From the NCBI RefSeq assembly GCF_002161285.1, contig NZ_NFHH01000014.1:34033-98032 (forward strand): 64,000 nt of DNA, read 5' to 3'. This stretch comes from Blautia sp. An81. GTDB lineage: Bacteria > Bacillota > Clostridia > Lachnospirales > Lachnospiraceae. Each line of letters starts with the position of its first letter. The stretch's first letter is position 1. Positions 1-8,494 of this stretch are shown here, piece after piece. Both the position numbers and the translations under genes were made by a program. The notes under the pieces were generated by a model. The model saw only the letters and a program-made list of their open reading frames with translations. It did no database searches and was not told the origin of the DNA.

Positions 1-67
1 TTTATAAGTTTCGGCTGTTTAGCAACCGTATTGAAACGCAAAATAATTTTCTGTCAAAGGAACTCCT
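1..67. other. Left edge, no gene recognised
   Basis: This short AT-rich stretch lies downstream of the RpiR-type regulator stop codon. I see no convincing hairpin with a T tract and no coding frame. It may hold the operon end or the start of a gene outside the window. Confidence 0.4.
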
Positions 68-895
68 TTACTTCTGCTTAAACTTCTCTTTCAGTTTCTG
101 TATCTTCAGAAGATTCTGGGCGGTATCGCCCTGGTCTTTTTCGGAAAGGGCCAGAATCAGGGCGTCAATCATGGCCGCCGGAGCCGTCATGGAATGAAAT
201 TCTTCTTTCTCTCCTCTGTATACATACAGATTAATATCTGCCCGCTGCTCCTGGGGAGCGTACAGGCGGCTGGTAAAGGCCATAGTGGTGTATCCTGCTG
301 TTTTAGCATACTCCAGGATCATTTTTCCTTCTACAGAAACTTTTGAATAGCTGAAAATGATCACCAGGTCTCCTTCTCCCGCATGGACAATCCCTTCGAT
401 GACTTCTGAGCCTCCCGAGGGCACCATAAATACTTTATACCCCAATCTCCGCAGGCGGAAAAAAAGAAGCTGGGCGGAGGATGCCGAAGCATTTTTCCCA
501 TGGATATAAATATTCCTGGCGCTCTGGATCTGGGAAACTGACCTGGAAAATTCCTTCTGATCAAAATTTTCCAGAGTACTGCTCAAACATTCCTGCTGCA
601 TGGCAAACCATTTTCCTATATCAAATCCCTGAGTCTTCAGGAGAGTCCCTGCAATTTTCCCTGCAGCTCCTTTTCCGGTCTTCTGTCCGATGATCTCATT
701 TTTCATTTCCTTAAAGTCCCGGTATCCCAGATGTCTGGCTGCTCTGGAAATCGTAGCTTCTGATACTTCCAGACGCTTTGCCACTTCTCCGATACTCATA
801 AACAGAAACTCATCTGTATGAGACTCCATAAACTCCAGGATCTTCTCGTCTGACTTTGTATATTTCCCTTCTCTCCCCGGTACCGTGATGGTCAT
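68..895 (-). CDS. MurR/RpiR-family transcriptional regulator
   Basis: A 275-residue regulator with the two domains of the RpiR family. The N-terminal helix-turn-helix (about residues 28-65) contains IGEVAKRLEVSEATISR. The C-terminal SIS sugar-phosphate-binding domain (about 125-250) contains the IYIHGKNASASSAQ and GDLVIIFSYSK segments. Family members sense phosphorylated sugars or sugar acids and repress or activate nearby catabolic genes. It is the last gene of the ECF transporter cluster. Its ATG overlaps the stop of the upstream monophosphatase gene by 4 bases (ATGA), which suggests translational coupling. The effector is unknown; the neighbours suggest a sugar or polyol phosphate. A direct-repeat candidate operator lies before the first gene of the cluster (6003-6044). 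Confidence 0.9.
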   Translation of the reverse strand: MTITVPGREGKYTKSDEKILEFMESHTDEFLFMSIGEVAKRLEVSEATISRAARHLGYRDFKEMKNEIIGQKTGKGAAGKIAGTLLKTQGFDIGKWFAMQQECLSSTLENFDQKEFSRSVSQIQSARNIYIHGKNASASSAQLLFFRLRRLGYKVFMVPSGGSEVIEGIVHAGEGDLVIIFSYSKVSVEGKMILEYAKTAGYTTMAFTSRLYAPQEQRADINLYVYRGEKEEFHSMTAPAAMIDALILALSEKDQGDTAQNLLKIQKLKEKFKQK

Positions 896-1656
896 AGAAC
901 ATTCTCCTCTTCTTCCGCAATACAGCGGAACTCTTCTGCGATTCCCGGTGCTGATGCAAAAACTCTTTCCTGATCAGCAAGTACGATTCCTCCGGCTTCT
1001 TCCACAAGAAGCTTCCCTGCCCCATAGTCCCAGATATGCAAATGCCCTTCATAAAATCCGTCTAATCTGCCGCAGGCTACATAGGCCAGCTCCAGGGCCG
1101 CCGTTCCCACTCTCCGGATGTCCTGGCAGCGGTCATAGATCCTCCGCATACGGGCAAAAGCCCGGTCTGCGTCTTCTCTGCTGCCAGGGGCCGTCCCTAT
1201 ACTGATCAGGCTCTGGGAAAGAGACCGGACATTGCTGACAGAAATCCTCCTGTCATTTAAAAACGCTCCGGAGCCCTTTTTTCCGGAGAAAAGTTCACGG
1301 GAAAAGGGATTGTAAACAATCCCGAACTGGACTTCTCCTGCCTCTTGATAGGCAAGAGAGATCACACTATGCTGAAAATCATGAATGAGATTTGTGGTCC
1401 CATCCACCGGATCCAGAATCCAGATCTTCCCCTGAGGATCGATCTCTTCATTATCTTTTTCTTCCCCTAAAAACTGGACATCCGGATCTATCTGGGACAG
1501 TTTCTCAAAAATCATTTTCTGCACCCGGATATCCACTGCCGTCACATAATCTGTAGGGCCCTTTTCTGAAATATCATCAATGCCCTTCCGCTCTGTCAGC
1601 TGCCTTCCGGCTTCCAGAACGATCTTAATTGCTTCACTGAATAAATCCATCTTCAT
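892..1656 (-). CDS. Inositol monophosphatase family protein (SuhB-like)
   Basis: A 254-residue Mg2+-dependent phosphatase of the IMPase/FIG superfamily. The signature elements are present: FLGEEKDNEE near residue 67 (metal-binding Glu), the WILDPVDGTTNL box near 80-91 (two metal-binding Asp plus the DGT loop), and the C-terminal WDYGAGKLLVEEAGG box near 209-223 (last metal-binding Asp). Family members hydrolyse inositol phosphates, fructose 1,6-bisphosphate, histidinol phosphate or related compounds, and sequence alone does not separate these. It overlaps the RpiR regulator and sits behind the ECF transporter and a PHP phosphoesterase. A sugar- or polyol-phosphate role inside this cluster is therefore the simplest inference. 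Because the his operon in this window lacks a histidinol phosphatase, a HisN-like role cannot be excluded. RBS GGAGGG precedes the ATG. Confidence 0.88.
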   Translation of the reverse strand: MKMDLFSEAIKIVLEAGRQLTERKGIDDISEKGPTDYVTAVDIRVQKMIFEKLSQIDPDVQFLGEEKDNEEIDPQGKIWILDPVDGTTNLIHDFQHSVISLAYQEAGEVQFGIVYNPFSRELFSGKKGSGAFLNDRRISVSNVRSLSQSLISIGTAPGSREDADRAFARMRRIYDRCQDIRRVGTAALELAYVACGRLDGFYEGHLHIWDYGAGKLLVEEAGGIVLADQERVFASAPGIAEEFRCIAEEEENVL

Positions 1657-1723
1657 CCCTCCGCTCCTGCATTTTCCCTTTCCTTATATAATACCACAGA
1701 CTTTCTCCCTAGTGTACTGTCTC

Positions 1724-2512
1724 TTATTGGCTGATCAATACAGAGACGTAATCTCCGCCGATGGCGTGGATTTCTTTCAGAGCTTTTTTCAAGAGGCCGG
1801 CGGTTTTCACCTGAAAACCGGCGTAGTCGGAGATTTTAATGCTGTATCTTCCTGCTTTCATTTCTTCGTACAGGTCTGCCACACGATTGGTTTCTTTTGT
1901 AAAATCGGTCCGGATACAGCCATACTGGACAGCCTGGTGGGTGTCGCTGCCTGCCACTACGGGAATGTCCAGCAATTTTCCCAGTTCTCCGGTTTTCTTT
2001 TCAGTGGCTGCCCGGTCTGCGGCAATGTCTTTGCCGTTGAGATCCAGAAAGTCCAGACGTCTCAGCTGTTCCAGAGGCAGCTGGGGAATGTGGCCTCCTT
2101 CCCGGAAAGGGTGGCCTGCGCCTACGATCACATGATACTCATCAAAAAGATCCCGAAGTTTCTCAAAAGGGAGGAAGGTATCTTTTTCCTTGTGGGGCTC
2201 CAGACGTTTATTTAATTCCAGAATTTCCTCCGGCACACCCATACAGAGGATATGGCCTCCCTCTGCAATGTCAGTCTCCATTCCAGCGAAGATCCGCAGT
2301 CCCTGGTCTGTAAGCAGGGTGTCTCCATCTCTGTGGTATTTATCCAGAAGATATCCGTAAACCTGATCAAATCCCAAAGTATTAAAATGCTCTGTCAGGC
2401 ACAAAGCATCCAGCCCTGCTCCTTTCGCTTCTCCAAAAAGCCAGTCTGTATACACAGTGGAGAAAGGAAGCCGCTTTGCCAGCTTCCCGTGTGTATGAAA
2501 ATCCATATACAT
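1724..2512 (-). CDS. PHP-domain phosphoesterase
   Basis: A 262-residue protein of the polymerase-and-histidinol-phosphatase (PHP) superfamily. Metal-ligand motifs run in the usual order: DFHTHG at the N-terminus, LTEHFN near residue 42, GMETD near 78, AGHPF near 133, and GSDTHQ near 189. These enzymes hydrolyse phosphoesters with a trinuclear metal centre; histidinol phosphatase (HisK/HisJ) is one member. I chose the ATG at 2512 because AGGAGG lies 8 bases upstream. The upstream in-frame extension to 2566 would overlap the ecfT stop and has no RBS of its own. It follows ecfT by 14 bases, so it is probably co-transcribed with the ECF transporter. The substrate is unknown. It is also a candidate for the missing histidinol-phosphate phosphatase. 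Confidence 0.82.
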   Translation of the reverse strand: MYMDFHTHGKLAKRLPFSTVYTDWLFGEAKGAGLDALCLTEHFNTLGFDQVYGYLLDKYHRDGDTLLTDQGLRIFAGMETDIAEGGHILCMGVPEEILELNKRLEPHKEKDTFLPFEKLRDLFDEYHVIVGAGHPFREGGHIPQLPLEQLRRLDFLDLNGKDIAADRAATEKKTGELGKLLDIPVVAGSDTHQAVQYGCIRTDFTKETNRVADLYEEMKAGRYSIKISDYAGFQVKTAGLLKKALKEIHAIGGDYVSVLISQ

Positions 2513-2526
2513 ATTCTGTTTACCTC

Positions 2527-3363
2527 CTAAAGTATTGTGGCTGCCAGAACTGTCAGGGAAACCCACAAAAAGGACACTGCCAGAAACAGCAGGTCGTTGT
2601 AGGTGACCTTCAGTCCGGAAAGCTTCATTTTTTTAACTTCCTTATTGGCCGCTCCATAACGGTAGCCTTTGATCTCCAGGGCTTCCACTGTTGTCCGGGA
2701 CCGCTTGGCCGTATTCAGCATAAGAGGATAAAAAGAATGGATGATCATCTTGATCTGGTAGATCAGATACCGGATTTTTCCTATAAATGTGTCTGTATCC
2801 GGCGCATTTCCTCTCAGCCTGTAAGACAGAAGCACGTTCTGAAACTCCTCCATAAGCATAGGGAGCATACGATACGCATAGGAGATGGAAAAAGAAAGTT
2901 TTTCCGGACAGCCGTACCACATCAGACCGTTAGAAAGCCGATCCGGATCCAGGCCGGAAAACACTGTAATGGAAGCCAGGGATACGGTTGCCACCTTCAG
3001 GGTAAGGATCAGAAGAGGCAGGATCGTCTCTGCATTTCCTCCGAAAAGCAGGGATACCACAAAGAGATAGCCGGTCTGGGAAAACACCCCCAGGATAAAC
3101 AGGAAAAGGACAAGTCCTGCCACCCTTGCCATAATGGTGGTCACTGCCACCAGGAGAAAGCATCCCAGCAGGAATACCAGATCATTGACAAACCAGGGCG
3201 CCAGGGCAAAAAACACGTACCATACCAGGAGTATCCTGGGGTCCAGCATGGCAATGACCGTATCATCATTCCCATAGGCGTTTTTCAGCACCTGGTTCCG
3301 CAGGAAATCCATGGAAATTTTATCTACTACGCTGTCTGTCAGCTTTTTCATTACTTTTTCCAT
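2527..3363 (-). CDS. ecfT: ECF transporter transmembrane component EcfT
   Basis: A 278-residue integral membrane protein with about five hydrophobic segments in the N-terminal two thirds. It carries the two cytoplasmic coupling motifs expected of EcfT: a YRLRGNAPD segment near residue 180 and an ALEIKGYRYG segment near 227, both short Arg/Lys-Gly motifs that contact the ATPases. EcfT links the substrate-binding S component to the ATPases. The ATG at 3363 is preceded by GGAGG at 8 bases. The longer frame starting with TTG at 3378 would include that Shine-Dalgarno sequence and overlap the ATPase gene. It lies 4 bases after the fused ATPase gene and before the PHP gene, in the order S-AA'-T. Confidence 0.9.
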   Translation of the reverse strand: MEKVMKKLTDSVVDKISMDFLRNQVLKNAYGNDDTVIAMLDPRILLVWYVFFALAPWFVNDLVFLLGCFLLVAVTTIMARVAGLVLFLFILGVFSQTGYLFVVSLLFGGNAETILPLLILTLKVATVSLASITVFSGLDPDRLSNGLMWYGCPEKLSFSISYAYRMLPMLMEEFQNVLLSYRLRGNAPDTDTFIGKIRYLIYQIKMIIHSFYPLMLNTAKRSRTTVEALEIKGYRYGAANKEVKKMKLSGLKVTYNDLLFLAVSFLWVSLTVLAATIL

Positions 3364-3367
3364 TTTC

Positions 3368-5059
3368 TCAACCTCCAAATCCCTTTACAAACTCATCCAC
3401 CGTGTAGCAATAAGCTTCCTTATCAAGGGCCTGTCCCATAGTAAAGATTTCCGGCGGACGGATCCCGGCTCTGCGGACCGCTTCCTCATTGCCGAAGATC
3501 TCGTCTCTGGTTCCGTCTGCGATGATCTTTCCCTGAGAAAGAACAATGATCCTCTGGGCCCATTCACATACCAGCTGCATGTCATGGGTGGCGATCATAA
3601 CCGTTTCTGTAATGTCTTTCATATCATTCAGTGTTCTCATGATCTCCTTTCTGGTGGCAATGTCCAGATTTGCCGTAGGCTCGTCCAGGAGAAGGATCTC
3701 CGGATCCAGAGCAATGCCGATGGCCAGGCTGGCTCTGCGCATCTGCCCTCCGGAAAGGAGACGGCCATCCCGGTCTTTCAGGGAAGTAAGGCGGAACCGT
3801 TCCAGAAGCTTTCCTGTCCTCTCCTCCCAGTCTTTCACTCCCCGGACCTTCATGGCAAAGGAAATGTCATTTTCTATAGAGTCCTTGATAAACATATCCT
3901 CCGGATTCTGATATACCAGAGACACATATTTGGAAAGATTTTCCGGCTTAGCCTTTCTGGTGTTGATATCCTTGATAAACACATCACCGGACGAGGGCTT
4001 TAAAAGCCCTGTCATCATTTTCATTAATGTGGACTTTCCCGCTCCATTGGAACCTATGAGAGCGATCTTCTCCCCCCGGCAGATTTCCAGATCCAGATCC
4101 TCAAAGATCTTTCTGGGTTCTCCTTTCACAGACCGGTAGGAAACTGCCGCATGCCGGTATTCCACAGAAGGCTCTGTCTGCTTCTGTCTGATTCGAAACT
4201 CCATATAGCGTTTATCAAAAGTCAGATTCTGAAAAGCCTTTTTCCCGTCTTCTACAGTAGAAGGGTATTCCTTTTCATGGGGTATGGCCCCTTTTTTCTC
4301 CAGCCCATAGGCTGCCAGAGTTACCTGAGGCGGAAAGATATTGCAGGCCTGAAGCTCTTCTACCCTGCTCAAAGCTTCCTTAGCCGGAAGTTTCCATTCC
4401 ACATGCCCGTCCTTCAAAAGCATCACATGTTTACAGTAGTCTGCAATATATTCTGTATGATGCTCAATGACAATAATCGTTTTTCCCTGCTTCTCGTTTA
4501 ATTCCCGCAGGATCTCATAGATCCTGTCTGCATGGTGGGGATCCAGCTGAGCAATAGGTTCGTCCAGGATCAGAACCTCCGGCTGGAGGGAAACCGCTCC
4601 CGCCAAAGCCAGAAGATGGGTCTGGCCCCCGGACAACTGGAACACATAATCATTTTCTCTCCCTGTAAGACCGCAGAGATCCAGGGCCTCCAGACCTCTC
4701 TCCTTATAATCCTTCATGCCGTAGTTCATGCATGCATAAGAGGCGTCATCCAAAACTGTCGGACGAACGATCTGATTCTCGAAATCCTGATATACATAGC
4801 CTGCTTTCTGAGCCAGCGTTCCGATATCTGCCTCCAGCGTAGAGATTCCTCCCACCAGCACTTCCCCCTGGAAATCACCGGTAATAAAATGGGGGATCAG
4901 CCCATTCATAACTTTACAAAGAGTGGACTTTCCGCAGCCATTATTACCCACGATAGCCAGAAAGTCCCCTTTTTCAATCTCTAAATTTACATCTTTTAAA
5001 GTAGGGGCCTGGGCCCCCGGATAAGAATAGGTAAGATTTTTTATTTCTATACTGTTCAT
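3368..5059 (-). CDS. ECF transporter ATPase, two fused ABC domains
   Basis: About 563 residues containing two complete ABC ATPase domains in one chain, equivalent to EcfA and EcfA' of group II ECF transporters. Domain 1 has Walker A GNNGCGKST, signature LSGGQ and Walker B LILDEPIAQLDP. Domain 2 starts near residue 310 and has GSNGAGKST, LSGGQMRRAS and LLLDEPTANLD. A linker of about 45 residues separates them. The protein hydrolyses ATP to drive uptake of a micronutrient or other small substrate bound by the S component. The ATG at 5059 is preferred; an in-frame GTG two codons upstream is equally close to an AGAGAG element. It is flanked by the S gene (11 bases upstream) and ecfT (4 bases downstream). 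This is a dedicated set rather than the shared ecfAA'T module usually found beside ribosomal genes. Confidence 0.92.
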   Translation of the reverse strand: MNSIEIKNLTYSYPGAQAPTLKDVNLEIEKGDFLAIVGNNGCGKSTLCKVMNGLIPHFITGDFQGEVLVGGISTLEADIGTLAQKAGYVYQDFENQIVRPTVLDDASYACMNYGMKDYKERGLEALDLCGLTGRENDYVFQLSGGQTHLLALAGAVSLQPEVLILDEPIAQLDPHHADRIYEILRELNEKQGKTIIVIEHHTEYIADYCKHVMLLKDGHVEWKLPAKEALSRVEELQACNIFPPQVTLAAYGLEKKGAIPHEKEYPSTVEDGKKAFQNLTFDKRYMEFRIRQKQTEPSVEYRHAAVSYRSVKGEPRKIFEDLDLEICRGEKIALIGSNGAGKSTLMKMMTGLLKPSSGDVFIKDINTRKAKPENLSKYVSLVYQNPEDMFIKDSIENDISFAMKVRGVKDWEERTGKLLERFRLTSLKDRDGRLLSGGQMRRASLAIGIALDPEILLLDEPTANLDIATRKEIMRTLNDMKDITETVMIATHDMQLVCEWAQRIIVLSQGKIIADGTRDEIFGNEEAVRRAGIRPPEIFTMGQALDKEAYCYTVDEFVKGFGG

Positions 5060-5070
5060 AATCACACTCT

Positions 5071-5907
5071 CTATGCACGCTCAGCAGCACTGTCTGCTTT
5101 TTTCTTGATAACCAGAATCGCTATAATAGCCACGGCAGCAGCCACTGCTATTCCTGCCGCCATTGCTGTACCGCTTTCGGCCCAGCTTGCTTCCCAATCG
5201 ATGAGAGACATGCCGCTTTCTGCCAGCATCTCCGATGCAATAGCCACTGCAAAGGCAGCCAGTGAACAGACCAGTACCTTCAGCCCGATAGGGGCCAGGG
5301 CTGTCTTCTCGGTTCTTGGCTCCATTCCCAGAAGCGGCTCGATTTTTCCATAAAGCTTCGGCACCAGGAAAAGGGTAGGAAGCATACAAAACAGGATTCC
5401 TGAAAATATGATATCATTGAGGCAGGCAAAGCCTTCTGTGGCAAACACACTCTGGGGAAGTCCGGGAACCGCTTCAAAATCCTGTACTGCAAACTGAACT
5501 TTCAGGATATCCACGATCATACCCAGGATCTGCTGAATGGCTACACCGCTGATAGCGGCGATCCCTACCATTTTCCGGTTCTTCGGGTTTCTCACCAGAC
5601 GGCCTGCAATATATACGCCGATGGTAACTGTAATGAATTTTTCCAGTTCTCCAAGTCCGCCAAACTGACCCAGCATGATCTCACTGAAGACCAGTTCTCC
5701 TGTAGCTGCTCCCAGAGCCGCTGACATAGGATCAAAAAGCATTGCCAGCACTAAGGGGATAAACAGGAAATATTCTACAGAAAATTCTACAATTCCCACC
5801 TGGAAGGAAGGGATCAGTTCTGTAAACAGCGTTGCTAATCCATAAAGAGACATGGTAAGTACAAATACCATTAATTTCTGCGACTGCGTCAGTCTTTGTG
5901 TTTTCAT
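5071..5907 (-). CDS. ECF transporter S component, substrate unknown
   Basis: A 278-residue hydrophobic protein with about six membrane segments. A charged loop precedes a C-terminal membrane helix and the basic tail KKKADSAAERA. Being encoded immediately before a dedicated double ATPase and EcfT identifies it as the substrate-binding S subunit. It is longer than most S components (about 180-200 residues). The C-terminal addition (about residues 215-270, with an extra membrane segment) is unusual. I do not recognise signatures of the biotin, riboflavin, thiamine, folate or cobalamin S proteins. The ATG at 5907 has AGGAGGAG at 8 bases; the frame running on to 5964 has no RBS. The downstream phosphoesterases and RpiR regulator suggest a sugar- or polyol-like substrate, but this is inference. 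Confidence 0.82.
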   Translation of the reverse strand: MKTQRLTQSQKLMVFVLTMSLYGLATLFTELIPSFQVGIVEFSVEYFLFIPLVLAMLFDPMSAALGAATGELVFSEIMLGQFGGLGELEKFITVTIGVYIAGRLVRNPKNRKMVGIAAISGVAIQQILGMIVDILKVQFAVQDFEAVPGLPQSVFATEGFACLNDIIFSGILFCMLPTLFLVPKLYGKIEPLLGMEPRTEKTALAPIGLKVLVCSLAAFAVAIASEMLAESGMSLIDWEASWAESGTAMAAGIAVAAAVAIIAILVIKKKADSAAERA

Positions 5908-6002
5908 TGTCGTTACTCCTCCTGAAAAATAATGATTTTCTTTTTTACAGGAATATGATAGCAACGGCAGTTTAAATCTGATAGCATGTTTTTGTAAAAT
6001 GT

Positions 6003-6044
6003 AATTTAATTTTCTTAATTCTGCTTTTATAAAATTTAATTTTC
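6003..6044. promoter_or_regulatory. Pair of identical 12-bp direct repeats upstream of the ECF operon
   Basis: AATTTAATTTTC occurs at 6003-6014 and again at 6033-6044, starts 30 bp apart (about three helical turns). It lies about 95-135 bp before the S-component ATG. On the minus strand the motif reads GAAAATTAAATT and continues into an AT-rich imperfect palindrome, the kind of half-site arrangement seen for RpiR-type regulators. It is a candidate operator for the regulator encoded at the end of this cluster. The surroundings are very AT-rich, so chance cannot be excluded. Confidence 0.35.
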
Positions 6045-6076
6045 ATTTTAAAATTTTACTTGAGAATATTGAAATG

Positions 6077-6140
6077 AAAAAAATAGTATCCTGTAGAATC
6101 CTGGTCTATAAAGCCTGGATTTTACAGGATACTATTTTTT
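6077..6140. terminator. Bidirectional rho-independent terminator after phoR
   Basis: Long inverted repeat: left arm AAAAAAATAGTATCCTGTAG.., right arm ..TACAGGATACTATTTTTT. The stem is about 26 bp with two mismatches, the loop is short, and A and T runs flank it. It ends 18 bp beyond the phoR stop on the minus strand and separates the Pho operon from the ECF operon promoter region. Confidence 0.85.
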
Positions 6141-6157
6141 CTCAGCATCTATTAGTG

Positions 6158-7813
6158 CTATTCCGGCAGTGTAAGGATAAACTTGCTGCCTTCTCCCAGG
6201 GTACTCTCTACTTTTATATCTGCTCCCAGGAACATTGCACCATGTTTTACAATGGAAAGTCCCAGTCCAGTTCCGCCGATAGCTTTGGAATGGCTCTTAT
6301 CTACCCGGTAGAATCTTTCGAAGATTCGTTTCTGATCTTCCTCGGAAACTCCGATTCCCGTATCTTCCACAGTAATCACAGGACGCTCTCCATCCTGAGA
6401 TATGGTTACGGTGAGGCTTCCACCTTTCTTATTATATTTGATTCCATTATCGCAGAGATTATAAATAATCTCATCCAGTATCGTTTTTACCGTATCTGCC
6501 TTAATATGCGGGCCATAGAGATAGCAGTGGACGCCTTCTGCCTTAGCATGGTCTTCCATCCGCACAAAAATCTCTCTTACCATTTCGTACAAGTCCACAC
6601 TCTCTTTTTCATAAGGAAGTTTTCCCTCGTCCAGCTGAGAAATCTTGATCACATCATTGACCAGAACGATCAACCGCTGAGCTTCTTTAAAGATACGTCC
6701 CGCAAACTTTTTCGTATCTTCTGGTTTTACAAAACCGTCGCTTATAATCTCAGCAAAACCTGAGATTGAAGTAAGAGGGGTCTTCAGCTCATGGGATACA
6801 TTTGCTGTAAACTCCCTGCGCATCTGCTCCCCTTTCATCTTTTCTGTCACATCCAGAATCAAAATCACTGCCCCGGTGACTTTTTCATCCTGGAACACGG
6901 GATTGGCAGCTACCTGGCAGGTGATGCCCTGGAATTCCTGATAGGATATCACATGCTGTCCACTCAGTACCTTTTCCACTGTCTTCTGAAAATTTTCGCT
7001 TCTATTCAGTGCCAATACACTCTGTCTGGCATCCTTGTCTTTAGCTCCCAGAAGCCTCAATGCACTAGAATTATAAGACAGAACTTCTGTGTGAGAATCT
7101 ATGACCAGAAATCCCTCTTCCATGTTGTCGGTGATCATGGAAAATTCTTCCTGCTGACGCTTTGCCTCAGTAATCTCTGCCTGAAGGGATTTCTGCTGCC
7201 GATTAATCCTTGAAAGGAGAGGGGCCACCTCTTCATAAGTCTGGTTCTCCTCCGGATGGTCCAGATCCAGCCCATTTAACGGATTTACGATCTGTTTTGC
7301 CAGTCTGGACGCCAGCACTCCTGCCAGAACCAATGCAAGGATCAGAATGATCAACAGGGGCTGGATCATACCCCCTAAAAGTCCAGTCAGGTTATACTGC
7401 ACACTGGAAACTCGAAGCACTGTGCCGTCACTGAGACGTACAGCATAGTACAGGGTCCTGCGGGAAAGGGTGTCCGATTCCCTTACTGCCATTCCGCTTC
7501 CCTCTTCCATAGCTTCCTGGATTTCTTCTCTGTCCATATGGTTTTCCATATCTGCTGCATCTGAACGATTATCAAAAAGTACAGTGCCGTCTGTGTCAAT
7601 GTAGGTGATCCTCTCTGCCTCTGAAGGAATAGAGTCAAAAGCGTTCATGCCCTCGTCCTCTACAGCAATAGAAAGGAACTCCGCCTCTGTGCGGAGTTCC
7701 TCCTCCAGCTGATTTCCAAAATGGTTATACAGTACACCTATGGTCAGCCCTCCGCTGGCCAGAAGCACGATCACAGACGCCAGGATTATAGATTTAAAAA
7801 TCCTTTTTGTCAT
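6158..7813 (-). CDS. phoR: PhoR-type sensor histidine kinase
   Basis: A 551-residue membrane histidine kinase. TM1 is at about 8-29, an extracytoplasmic loop at 30-145 and TM2 at about 150-170. A linker/HAMP-like helix and a PAS domain (about 225-325) follow. The HisKA domain has the phospho-acceptor His341 in SHELKTPL. The catalytic domain has N box NLCDNGIKYNKK, G1 DTGIGV, F box ERFYRVDK and G2 GGTGLGLSIVKH. It is predicted to phosphorylate the response regulator encoded just upstream. The two genes overlap by 4 bases. The position at the end of pst-phoU-phoP and the PAS-containing architecture fit PhoR, the sensor of phosphate limitation that signals through PstSCAB/PhoU. A terminator follows. 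Confidence 0.92.
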   Translation of the reverse strand: MTKRIFKSIILASVIVLLASGGLTIGVLYNHFGNQLEEELRTEAEFLSIAVEDEGMNAFDSIPSEAERITYIDTDGTVLFDNRSDAADMENHMDREEIQEAMEEGSGMAVRESDTLSRRTLYYAVRLSDGTVLRVSSVQYNLTGLLGGMIQPLLIILILALVLAGVLASRLAKQIVNPLNGLDLDHPEENQTYEEVAPLLSRINRQQKSLQAEITEAKRQQEEFSMITDNMEEGFLVIDSHTEVLSYNSSALRLLGAKDKDARQSVLALNRSENFQKTVEKVLSGQHVISYQEFQGITCQVAANPVFQDEKVTGAVILILDVTEKMKGEQMRREFTANVSHELKTPLTSISGFAEIISDGFVKPEDTKKFAGRIFKEAQRLIVLVNDVIKISQLDEGKLPYEKESVDLYEMVREIFVRMEDHAKAEGVHCYLYGPHIKADTVKTILDEIIYNLCDNGIKYNKKGGSLTVTISQDGERPVITVEDTGIGVSEEDQKRIFERFYRVDKSHSKAIGGTGLGLSIVKHGAMFLGADIKVESTLGEGSKFILTLPE

Positions 7814-8487
7814 GAAGGTCCTCCTATCTTATAGCCCATACCTCTTACTGTCTCAATATAGTGTCCCGCCTCTCCCAGCTTCTGCCGGAGAGTACGGATA
7901 TGCACATCCACGGTTCTGCTTTCACCGTCAAACTGATATCCCCATATTTTATCCAGGAGCTGTGCTCTGGTAAATACTATACCAGGATTAGAAAGCAGCA
8001 AAAGCAAAAGCTCAAATTCCTTTAAAGTAAGGACAACCTCCCGGTCTCCTACTTTTACCTGATGTTTTTTCTGAGACACGTACAGACCGTCTATAGTGTA
8101 TTCTTTATCTGTCTGCCCTGTCTTACCGCTTCTTCTGAGAAGAGCTTTGATCCTGGAGACCAGTTCCATCATACGGAAAGGCTTAGGTATATAGTCATCT
8201 GCACCGCTGTCCAACCCTTTTACCGTATCATATTCGCTGCCCTTTGCAGTCAGCATGGCAATGGGAAGATTTTTCGTATCTCCTCTTTTTCTCAGTTTCG
8301 CCAGAATATCCAGTCCGTCTTCCTCTGGAAGCATAATGTCCAGAAGGATCAGATCCGGCACTTTATTGTCTAAAGCTTTCCAGAAGTCGGAGGGTGTTCC
8401 GAAACCTTCTGCCTCCATACCCTGACTGTTCAGGGTATAGACTACCAGTTCCCGGATGCTCTCATCATCTTCTACTAAATAAATCAT
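7810..8487 (-). CDS. phoP: Response regulator, OmpR/PhoB family (phosphate regulon)
   Basis: A 225-residue response regulator. The receiver domain (about 1-115) has the acidic pair EDDE near the N-terminus, the phospho-acceptor Asp in LILLDIMLPEEDG and the Lys in PKPFRMME. The C-terminal winged-helix domain (about 130-223) contains LTLKEFELLLLLLSN and the DVHIRTLRQKLG recognition-helix segment. The ATG at 8487 follows GGAGTAGAGG, so the ten in-frame residues upstream are probably untranslated. It lies between phoU and phoR and is the likely activator of pstS through the TTTACA-type repeats upstream of that gene. The name phoP follows Firmicute usage; phoB would be equivalent. Confidence 0.9.
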   Translation of the reverse strand: MIYLVEDDESIRELVVYTLNSQGMEAEGFGTPSDFWKALDNKVPDLILLDIMLPEEDGLDILAKLRKRGDTKNLPIAMLTAKGSEYDTVKGLDSGADDYIPKPFRMMELVSRIKALLRRSGKTGQTDKEYTIDGLYVSQKKHQVKVGDREVVLTLKEFELLLLLLSNPGIVFTRAQLLDKIWGYQFDGESRTVDVHIRTLRQKLGEAGHYIETVRGMGYKIGGPS

Positions 8488-8494
8488 GTATCCT

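Noticed and set aside
2476..3441. A 321-codon plus-strand frame opposite ecfT
   Set aside because: Its His/Gln/Lys/Pro-rich composition is the mirror of hydrophobic membrane helices. ecfT on the other strand has family motifs and an RBS.
5908..6070. Vitamin riboswitch upstream of the ECF operon
   Set aside because: The leader is extremely AT-rich without the conserved cores of TPP, FMN, cobalamin, preQ1 or folate riboswitches that I could recognise.
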